Source: Fidelibacterota bacterium UBA7300
GTDB taxonomy: Bacteria; Fidelibacterota; Marinisomatia; Marinisomatales; UBA2128
Assembly (NCBI GenBank): GCA_002471865.1
Contig: DKQU01000020.1
Span: 1-6,733, forward strand
Length of the DNA: 6,733 nucleotides
Direction of reading: 5' to 3'
Positions 1 through 5,224 of the stretch are shown here, in pieces; within the stretch, counting starts at the first letter, position 1, and each line of letters opens with the position of its first letter. A model generated the notes under the pieces. The model made no database searches, had not been told where the DNA came from, and was given only the letters and a program-made list of their open reading frames with translations. The position numbers and the translations under genes were made by a program.

Positions 1-152
1 CGAACGATTAAGCTGAATCGGGCATCTGGTAAAAGAGACTGAACACGTTCAAGAAAAGTAAATGCGCCACACCGTAAATCAAATGACGGACGAGTTAATA
101 CAATCGGCTCAAGGTCGAGAGTAGTCTGATCTTCGTAAATGTAAATATTCAT
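1..152 (-). CDS. GlmU-like sugar nucleotidyltransferase, N-terminal fragment (runs off left edge)
   Basis: The first 50 codons of a gene that continues past the left edge of the window. The ATG (152-150) overlaps the stop codon of the upstream gene as ATGA, so translation is probably coupled. The visible protein begins MNIYIYEDQTT, followed by LEPIVLTRPSFDLRCGAFT. This pattern of an early strand, then an L-P-L-T-R-P-like stretch, then D-L-R-x-G, then a helix beginning L-E-R, is what I know from the start of the GlmU-like UDP-N-acetylglucosamine diphosphorylase/acetyltransferase family of Bacteroidota and relatives. Those proteins have an N-terminal nucleotidyltransferase domain and a C-terminal left-handed beta-helix, and are thought to make activated sugar nucleotides in the cytoplasm. 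The catalytic parts lie outside the window, so the exact sugar cannot be inferred. The call is recognition by eye from a short N-terminus and is fairly confident at family level only. Confidence 0.7.
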   Translation of the reverse strand, partial: MNIYIYEDQTTLDLEPIVLTRPSFDLRCGAFTFLERVQSLLPDARFSLIV

Positions 153-682
153 AGGTTCAAAAGTTTTTGGATAGAGAGATAACCTTTCTCCAGGAAATCG
201 CTGCTTTTCCTATCAATCTGAATATTAAAGAAATGTTCCGAGAATCTGCTCCTAAAACCTACCCTTATCGGGGCGTGAGACAGATACGTTAAATAAGCTG
301 TTGCCAAATTAAAACTAGGGTGCATATCCACTACTGCGTGATACTTTCGGGAAGTCACCTTAGCTATCAAGTCTTTTTTCGGCAACTGATGTCGCCCAAT
401 ATCTTCGCTGCTGTAAGTCTTCACATCAGCTGGAAAAGGACCCGTAAAGGAGTGATAAAGTTGAGTGTTCATCAAAAAACTGAGTTTAGATTCCTTTTTT
501 TCATACACCGATTTTAGAAAATACCTGGCAATTCGAGAATTTCCCTGACCATCTGGCAAAATAATAAGTGCATTTTTTACCCCTGTCCCTCCACGTCTAA
601 CCTTCATTAAATTGTCTTTATGATGGAGTTTCCGAAGAATCCTAAGACAAGTGATTATCAGATGTGTTTTCAATATCTTCAC
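149..682 (-). CDS. Small protein resembling the N-terminal half of a family 9 glycosyltransferase
   Basis: A 177-residue protein starting at a GTG (682-680). An internal ATG at residue 26 (607-605) is an alternative start. Neither has a convincing Shine-Dalgarno sequence. The first 30 residues are basic. A first beta strand follows (NALIILPDGQG, residues 37-47), and residues 114-143 read YHAVVDMHPSFNLATAY, then LSHAPIRVGF. This resembles the Y-D-x-V-I-D-L-H...R-I-G-F segment of ADP-heptose:LPS heptosyltransferase-type (GT9) enzymes. GT9 enzymes are about 340 residues long with two Rossmann-like domains. Here the protein stops after roughly the first, and the stop is shared by ATGA overlap with the GlmU-like gene, so this is a real end and not a frameshift. 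Short GT9-half-like proteins of unknown function occur in Bacteroidota, and this may be one. The nucleotide-sugar binding C-terminal domain is absent, so glycosyltransferase activity should not be assumed. Confidence 0.5.
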   Translation of the reverse strand: MKILKTHLIITCLRILRKLHHKDNLMKVRRGGTGVKNALIILPDGQGNSRIARYFLKSVYEKKESKLSFLMNTQLYHSFTGPFPADVKTYSSEDIGRHQLPKKDLIAKVTSRKYHAVVDMHPSFNLATAYLTYLSHAPIRVGFRSRFSEHFFNIQIDRKSSDFLEKGYLSIQKLLNL

Positions 683-736
683 AGTAGAAATATATCACTT
701 TTGAACATAAGTTTAACTTGTTATCTTAATTGATCA
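683..736. promoter_or_regulatory. AT-rich divergent spacer, presumed to hold both promoters
   Basis: This 54-bp gap is the only space between the divergent minus-strand (glycosyltransferase-like/GlmU-like) and plus-strand (carboxylase remnant onward) gene groups, so promoters for both are expected here. On the plus strand, TTGAAC (701-706) and TATCTT (722-727) are weak -35/-10 candidates with a short 15-bp spacer. On the minus strand, TATATT (694-689) is the best -10 candidate, without a convincing -35. Both would place transcription starts almost at the start codons, giving leaderless or near-leaderless messages. That agrees with the absence of Shine-Dalgarno sequences on either side. The location is well supported by gene orientation; the individual boxes are weak. 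Confidence 0.3.
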
Positions 737-946
737 ATGAAGAAAGTCCTCATAGCAAATTGTGGCGATGTAACTGTCCGAAACATCCGCTCCTGCCGAG
801 AAGAAAACATTAAGACCGTTGATACCATGAAAATGGAGAATGAAATAATCTCACCTATTTCTGGCACAGTAGATATAATTATGACTGAAATAGGATCATC
901 TGTGGATAAAGACGAAATTCTATTAACTATTGAAAGGGATAAATAA
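737..946 (+). CDS. Internally deleted biotin carboxylase/biotin carrier protein: N-terminus fused to biotinyl half-domain
   Basis: A 69-residue ORF made of two pieces of one family. Residues 1-28 (MKKVLIANCGDVTVRNIR, then SCREENIKTV) match the start of biotin carboxylases such as AccC/PccA (K-K-V-L-I-A-N-R-G-E-I-A-V-R-I-I-R-A-C-R...I-K-T-V). Residues 29-69 match the C-terminal half of a biotin carrier domain: the MKM attachment motif with Lys32 (codon 830-832), then ENEIISPISGTV and a final LLTIE. A full alpha chain has about 450 or more residues between these parts, including the ATP-grasp domain and the first half of the biotinyl barrel, all missing here. Highly conserved positions are also changed (NRGE to NCGD, EAMKM to DTMKM). 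The likely state is an in-frame internal deletion and decaying remnant. A surviving short biotin acceptor is possible but structurally doubtful. No Shine-Dalgarno is visible. The stop lies 2 nt before the next ATG. An assembly deletion is not excluded. Confidence 0.7.
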   Translation: MKKVLIANCGDVTVRNIRSCREENIKTVDTMKMENEIISPISGTVDIIMTEIGSSVDKDEILLTIERDK

Positions 947-948
947 CA

Positions 949-1698
949 ATGGGAATAAGTAATAAAATAATGTGGGGAGGATTGGGTTGGGTTTTGGCGG
1001 GTCCCATCGGTGGAATCATCGGCTACGCAATGGCTTCCATGAATGAGGAGCGTGGAGGTTCAGGATTAGGTGGAATGTTCGGCTTACCAAAATCCGGTGG
1101 AGATTACCCTCAGACCCGAGCAGGTGACTTTACCGTCTCTCTTCTTGTCCTGTTCGGACAAGTGATGAAAGCTGACAAGCAGCTTCTTAAATCTGAACTC
1201 GATTATGTAAAAAAATTCCTCACCACAAATTTCGGGAGAGATAATGCACGAGATCTCATGGTACTCTTCAAGGATATTATTAAGCAGGATTACTCTCTCC
1301 CAACTGTCTGTCGACAAGTAAAAAGTCACATGGATCATCCGGCCCGCTTGGAGATGATTCACGTCCTTTTCGGGCTCTCTCAGTCTGACGGGAAGATTCA
1401 TCCGGACGAGATAGATGTCATTCGAAAAATCTCAGGATATCTCGGAGTGTCGTCATCAGACTTCGATTCTATCCAAGCGATGTTCATTAAAGATACAACT
1501 GCCGCATATACCATTCTCGAAATTGATCCTTCTGCCGGTGATCAGGAAATCAAGCGAGCCTACCGCAAGATGGCAGCGAAATTTCACCCGGATAAAGTCT
1601 CTCATCTCGGAAAGGAATTTCAAGAAATGGCTGAGGAGAAATTCAAAGCCATCTCTGAAGCTTATGAGCAAATTAAGGATGAACGCGGTATTGCATGA
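949..1698 (+). CDS. DjlA-like co-chaperone: TerB domain plus C-terminal J domain
   Basis: A 249-residue protein. Residues 8-30 form a glycine-rich hydrophobic stretch (WGGLGWVLAGPIGGIIGYAM), probably a membrane-inserted or glycine-zipper segment, followed by a Gly-rich linker (36-51). Residues about 58-180 look like a TerB-type helical domain, with the acidic motif SDGKIHPDE at 146-154. Residues about 184-246 are a J domain: AYTILEID, then IKRAYRKMAAKFHPDK with the HPD triad at 213-215 (1585-1593), then EKFKAISEAYE. The order matches DjlA, a J protein that stimulates the ATPase of DnaK. The HPD at 151-153 lies inside the TerB domain and is not the J-domain motif. An AAAGGG at 933-938 lies 10 nt upstream of the ATG. 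The stop overlaps the start of the methylmalonyl-CoA mutase gene (ATGA at 1695-1698), so the two are probably translationally coupled. A dedicated role in mutase folding would be inference only. Confidence 0.85.
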   Translation: MGISNKIMWGGLGWVLAGPIGGIIGYAMASMNEERGGSGLGGMFGLPKSGGDYPQTRAGDFTVSLLVLFGQVMKADKQLLKSELDYVKKFLTTNFGRDNARDLMVLFKDIIKQDYSLPTVCRQVKSHMDHPARLEMIHVLFGLSQSDGKIHPDEIDVIRKISGYLGVSSSDFDSIQAMFIKDTTAAYTILEIDPSAGDQEIKRAYRKMAAKFHPDKVSHLGKEFQEMAEEKFKAISEAYEQIKDERGIA

Positions 1699-3188
1699 GC
1701 AATAAAGAACAAGCTGGGAAGTATCCCTTTACTCGTGGAGTCTATCCCGAGATGTATCGCCAGCGACTCTGGACCATGCGACAGTACGCAGGATTCACCT
1801 CCTCTGAAGAGACAAACCGTCGCTACCGTCACCTCCTGAAACAGGGCGTTACCGGACTCTCCGTCGCTTTCGATCTCCCAACACAGATAGGTTACGATTC
1901 CGACCACGCAATGGCGCAGGGAGAAGTGGGCCGTGTTGGCGTCCCCATCTGTACGCTGGAAGACATGGAAATCCTCATGGATGAAATCCCCCAGAATGAA
2001 GTGTCCACATCCATGACCATTAATTCTACGGCAGCGATTTTATTGGCATTCTATGCTGTGGCTGCAGAGAAAAAAGGGATTCCACTAGAAAAGCTTCGCG
2101 GTACCGTTCAGAACGACATTCTGAAGGAATATGTGGCGAGAGGTACTTACATTTTTCCAACTGAGCCGAGCTTAAAAATTGTTACGGATATTTTCGAGTT
2201 TTGCGGTCAAAACATGCCGAAATGGAATACCATCTCTGTTTCAGGATATCACATCCGCGAAGCTGGCTCTACCGCTGCTCAAGAGCTGGCTTTCACACTC
2301 GCCAACGGAATTGCTTACGTTCAGGCAGCCGTTGATCGGGGACTGAACGTGGACGATTTTGCTCCCCGTCTCTCGTTCTTCTTCAACGCACATATTGACT
2401 TCTTCGAGGAGATTTCAAAATTTCGGGCCGCTCGCCGACTCTGGGCAAAGATCATGAAAGAGCGATTCGGAGCAACCAATCCTAAATCGATGATGTGCCG
2501 AATTCACACCCAGACGGCAGGTTCTTCATTAACAGCTCAGCAAATAGACAACAATGTAGTCCGCACTGCTGTGGAAGCGATGGCGGCTGTATTAGGCGGG
2601 ACTCAATCGCTTCATACCAACGCCCGAGATGAAGCACTTGCACTTCCTACGGAAGCCTCTGCGGAATTGGCTCTCAGAACTCAACAGATTATCGCTCATG
2701 AAACTCGGGTAACCGATGCGGTGGATCCGTTGGGCGGATCGTACTACGTGGAAGCTCTGACGAATCAGTTGGAAGCTGACGCTAAAGCTCTCATCAGGAA
2801 GATTGATGAGCGGGGCGGAGCTGCGGCAGCCATTGAGCAAAACTTCATCCAGGATGAGATTTCCCGGAGCGCTTATGAAACTCAAAAACGGATTGACAGC
2901 GGAGAACAAGTCGTTGTGGGGCTCAACAAGTTTACCGGCGATGAAGAACAAATTCCTGAGCTTCAGCAGATTGATCTGTCCGGAGTAGAACAACAGAAAA
3001 CACGGTTAAAGGCATTCAAGAAAAAACGGAATTCATCTGCCGCACTGGACAGTTTATCAGCCCTGAAAGTAGCTACCGAAAATGGTGATAACCTCCTCCC
3101 GCCCATCCTTGATGCCGTCCGCAGTCACGCCACATTGGGTGAAATCTCTTCAGTACTTCGAGAAGTTTATGGCGAATACAAAGAATAA
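1695..3188 (+). CDS. Methylmalonyl-CoA mutase, catalytic (large) subunit without B12 domain
   Basis: A 497-residue acyl-CoA mutase TIM-barrel subunit. It should isomerise (R)-methylmalonyl-CoA to succinyl-CoA with adenosylcobalamin, in the cytoplasm. Signature stretches include YPFTRGVYPEMYRQRLWTMR near the start, then GLSVAFDLPTQIGYDSD (54-70), TVQNDILKEY (137-146), SGYHIREAGS (183-192), TQTAGSSLTAQQ and LGGTQSLHTNARDEALALPT. Against Propionibacterium shermanii numbering there is a constant offset of 58. Tyr89 is Tyr31, Gln197 is Gln139, Arg207 is Arg149, Tyr243 is Tyr185 and His244 is His186. The Tyr89/Arg207 pair is characteristic of methylmalonyl-CoA specificity; isobutyryl-CoA mutases have Phe/Gln there. 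The C-terminal cobalamin-binding domain is absent, as in archaeal and other split mutases, so a separate small subunit is needed and is not in this window. The N-terminus is short for the family. An in-frame TGA at 1680-1682 rules out an upstream start, and the ATG overlaps the preceding stop. Confidence 0.95.
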   Translation: MSNKEQAGKYPFTRGVYPEMYRQRLWTMRQYAGFTSSEETNRRYRHLLKQGVTGLSVAFDLPTQIGYDSDHAMAQGEVGRVGVPICTLEDMEILMDEIPQNEVSTSMTINSTAAILLAFYAVAAEKKGIPLEKLRGTVQNDILKEYVARGTYIFPTEPSLKIVTDIFEFCGQNMPKWNTISVSGYHIREAGSTAAQELAFTLANGIAYVQAAVDRGLNVDDFAPRLSFFFNAHIDFFEEISKFRAARRLWAKIMKERFGATNPKSMMCRIHTQTAGSSLTAQQIDNNVVRTAVEAMAAVLGGTQSLHTNARDEALALPTEASAELALRTQQIIAHETRVTDAVDPLGGSYYVEALTNQLEADAKALIRKIDERGGAAAAIEQNFIQDEISRSAYETQKRIDSGEQVVVGLNKFTGDEEQIPELQQIDLSGVEQQKTRLKAFKKKRNSSAALDSLSALKVATENGDNLLPPILDAVRSHATLGEISSVLREVYGEYKE

Positions 3189-3245
3189 ATTAGTTTTCAC
3201 TCTGATTGCGGCTATTGAGATATCGGAAATTAATCTTCGATAGTT

Positions 3246-4031
3246 TTGCTCTTCACCCAACTCATCCAAGCCAATCTGACCACAAAGCGACTGGGCCGAA
3301 ATATAGAGCATTTTTCTATCATTGAGTCCACAAGCAGTGAAGCCGCTGAATTAGCTGCCGAAGGAGCTCCTGAAGGTACCATCATCACCACAGATAAACA
3401 GACATCTGGTCGAGGCCGTCATGGGCGGACGTGGTTTTGCGGTACCGGAAAAGATCTGGCTTTTTCGATAATTCTCCGGCCTGAAACAGACGGGAGATCA
3501 ACAGGGCTACTTCCGCTTCTTGCAGGTATCGCTGTAGCAGAAGCTCTGAAGCAGTTCAATCTCCAACCGACTCTAAAGTGGCCGAACGATGTTCTTTTGA
3601 ACAAAAAGAAATGTTGCGGCATTCTCTCAGAAGGGAAATGCCAAGGTGATCTGATGTCATCGACTGTAATCGGGATTGGTATTAATGTCAATAACACCCT
3701 TTCTGAATTTCCTCCAGAATTGCAGGAATCAGCTACATCAATATCAGAAGAATTGGAGATGACAGTTCAGCGGGAATTGCTTCTTGCCAGAATTGTGAAC
3801 AATCTTGAGCCGTGGTACCGCCAACTGAAATCAGGAGAGACAGCCGAAATCATCTCAGCGTGGGAGAGCCATTGCGCTCATTTTCAGAAAAGCGTCAGCT
3901 TCATAAAAAAGGACCAGAAAATGACAGGCACTTTTTGCGGCGTAGCAGAAAACGGAGAAGCAATTATCGAATGCAACGGTAACCGCCTACTACTCTCTTC
4001 CGAAGAGATTACTATGATGCGAGAAGGTTAG
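3246..4031 (+). CDS. birA: Biotin-[acetyl-CoA-carboxylase] ligase, monofunctional (no HTH domain)
   Basis: A 261-residue biotin-protein ligase that forms biotinyl-AMP from biotin and ATP and transfers biotin to the MKM lysine of carrier domains. Visible motifs are LGRNIEHFSIIESTSS (16-31, the STN-like substrate motif), GRGRHGR at 55-61 (biotinyl-AMP binding loop), KWPND at 111-115, GILSE at 125-129 and IGIGINVNN at 142-150. A C-terminal beta-rich SH3-like segment follows (about 213-258). The protein begins directly at the catalytic domain, so the N-terminal winged helix of E. coli BirA is absent and it should not act as a biotin-operon repressor. No in-frame ATG precedes the conserved LGR segment. 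TTG at 3246 is the best start; it has no clear Shine-Dalgarno and lies 57 nt after the mutase stop. Its position in a block with a biotin carrier remnant and a mutase suggests a former carboxylase cluster. It presumably serves all biotin enzymes of the cell. Confidence 0.93.
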   Translation: MLFTQLIQANLTTKRLGRNIEHFSIIESTSSEAAELAAEGAPEGTIITTDKQTSGRGRHGRTWFCGTGKDLAFSIILRPETDGRSTGLLPLLAGIAVAEALKQFNLQPTLKWPNDVLLNKKKCCGILSEGKCQGDLMSSTVIGIGINVNNTLSEFPPELQESATSISEELEMTVQRELLLARIVNNLEPWYRQLKSGETAEIISAWESHCAHFQKSVSFIKKDQKMTGTFCGVAENGEAIIECNGNRLLLSSEEITMMREG

Positions 4032-4036
4032 TCTAA

Positions 4037-5155
4037 CTACAGTTTCTCAGCTATTGCCTCTGCCACTTCAAGACTTGTATTGTCAAGCCCTACATCGTAA
4101 GTCCCCACCTTACGTTCGGAGATGACTTCACACACTGCCTGCTCCAGTCTGTCCGCCATGGCGGATTCGCCCAGCCAGTCCAGCATCATTTTGGCAGTGA
4201 GAATCATAGCAGTCGGATTCACTTTGTACTGACCAAAATATTTTGGCGCTGATCCGTGTGTGGGCTCAAAAACGGCGTATTCATCACCGATATTTGCGGA
4301 GCAAGCGAAACCCAGTCCGCCCACAAGCTGTGCCGCCAAATCAGATAGAATATCGCCAAACATGTTCTCTGCTACAATAACCTCGTAGTCTTCGGGATTC
4401 TTCACGAGCCACATGCACTGAGCATCAATGTTGGTCTCCCATAGATCTATCCCGGGATAATTCTTGGCCACTTCCCTAGCAGTGCGGATCATAAGTCCAC
4501 CTGTCTCCCGTAAAACATTTGGTTTATCCACTACTGTCACAGATTTCCTGTCGAACTTCTTAGCATATTCGAACGCCTGTCTTATGATATTCTCGCAGCC
4601 GTGCTTGGTCATAATACGAGTGGACATGGCGATATTCTCCACTCCATGATGTGTAAACTTCTTCATCTTGGGATGGTTTGTATCAAGGACATCAAAGACA
4701 TCCGGCGGCAGTGGAAAGAACTCCACACCGCCGTACATCCCTTCCGTATTTTCGCGGAAAATTGCGATGTCAATCTCATCCTTGTAGTTGAGCGGATTGC
4801 CTGAATAGGCTTTGCAGGGACGCAAGTTAGTGTGGAGGTTGAACTCCTGCCGTAGCTTCACAATTGGGGAAAAATAGACGAACCCTTTGTCCTGCAGTTC
4901 CGGTGTCAGTTCCATAGCCGCTTCTTCCTTGGGTTTGGACGTAATAGCTCCAAAAAGAGCGCAGTCGGTCAACTTCATCATCTCCTTGGTGCGTTCCGGA
5001 AGGGCTTCACCTTCAGACTTCCAGAACTCCCAGCCGATGTCTCCATGTATGTACTCTGCATCAAATCCTAGACGATCGAGTACAATGCGGGTACATTCCA
5101 TAACTTCATTTCCAACTCCGTCACCCGGAAGCCATGCAATTTTGTATTTAGCCAT
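4037..5155 (-). CDS. Isocitrate/homoisocitrate-type beta-decarboxylating dehydrogenase, NADP-type residues
   Basis: A 372-residue member of the isocitrate/isopropylmalate dehydrogenase family, complete and of usual length, oxidising and decarboxylating a 2-hydroxy acid. Visible are WLPGDGVGNEV (8-18), Ser96, Arg102, Arg112, Arg134, Tyr141, catalytic Lys211 (DKPNVL) and metal-binding Asp244, Asp268 and Asp272 (NMFGDILSDLAA). Cofactor residues match E. coli NADP-isocitrate dehydrogenase: Lys305, Tyr306, Val312 and Tyr353 correspond to Lys344, Tyr345, Val351 and Tyr391; Arg395 is Leu. NAD enzymes usually have Asp-Ile in place of Lys-Tyr. Substrate is uncertain. RENTEGMYGGVE looks like isocitrate dehydrogenase (Y-A-G-I-E), whereas SPIVKLR (96-102) resembles fungal homoisocitrate dehydrogenase Lys12 (S-P-I-V-A-L-R). 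It lies 69 nt downstream of a homoaconitase-like gene on the same strand and is probably co-transcribed. Start ATG 5155-5153 has a good Shine-Dalgarno. Confidence 0.88.
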   Translation of the reverse strand: MAKYKIAWLPGDGVGNEVMECTRIVLDRLGFDAEYIHGDIGWEFWKSEGEALPERTKEMMKLTDCALFGAITSKPKEEAAMELTPELQDKGFVYFSPIVKLRQEFNLHTNLRPCKAYSGNPLNYKDEIDIAIFRENTEGMYGGVEFFPLPPDVFDVLDTNHPKMKKFTHHGVENIAMSTRIMTKHGCENIIRQAFEYAKKFDRKSVTVVDKPNVLRETGGLMIRTAREVAKNYPGIDLWETNIDAQCMWLVKNPEDYEVIVAENMFGDILSDLAAQLVGGLGFACSANIGDEYAVFEPTHGSAPKYFGQYKVNPTAMILTAKMMLDWLGESAMADRLEQAVCEVISERKVGTYDVGLDNTSLEVAEAIAEKL

Positions 5156-5158
5156 TAT

Positions 5159-5165
5159 CTTCCTT
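5159..5165 (-). promoter_or_regulatory. Ribosome binding site of the dehydrogenase gene
   Basis: On the minus strand the sequence reads AAGGAAG, three nucleotides before the ATG triplet region ATA-ATG (AAGGA core about 5-7 nt from the start codon). It is the clearest Shine-Dalgarno in the window and fixes the start at 5155. The surrounding gap (5156-5224) is AT-rich and shows no convincing hairpin, which fits read-through from the homoaconitase-like gene upstream. Confidence 0.7.
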
Positions 5166-5224
5166 TATTTTAATTGTAAAAATATTATCCAGAATCTAAA
5201 CTTTTAAAACCCTTTGAATGAAGT

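Noticed and set aside
737..946. A normal stand-alone biotin carrier protein of YngHB type
   Set aside because: The length and the position of MKM fit, but the first half clearly matches the start of biotin carboxylase and not the first half of a biotinyl barrel.
1084..1401. 105-codon minus-strand ORF opposite the TerB-J gene
   Set aside because: Lies wholly inside a well-supported coding region, has no start signal or recognisable motif.
2592..2993. 133-codon ORF on the minus strand inside the mutase gene
   Set aside because: Antiparallel to a gene with strong family motifs throughout; its translation shows no recognisable domain, and it is a shadow of the mutase codon pattern.
3189..3245. 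Possible terminator or regulatory site between the mutase and biotin ligase genes
   Set aside because: No stable hairpin, U-run or recognisable operator was seen in these 57 bases; no riboswitch-sized space is available.
4887..5207. 106-codon plus-strand ORF opposite the dehydrogenase start
   Set aside because: Opposite a gene with complete family motifs and a good ribosome binding site; the translation is low-complexity Ser-rich shadow sequence.
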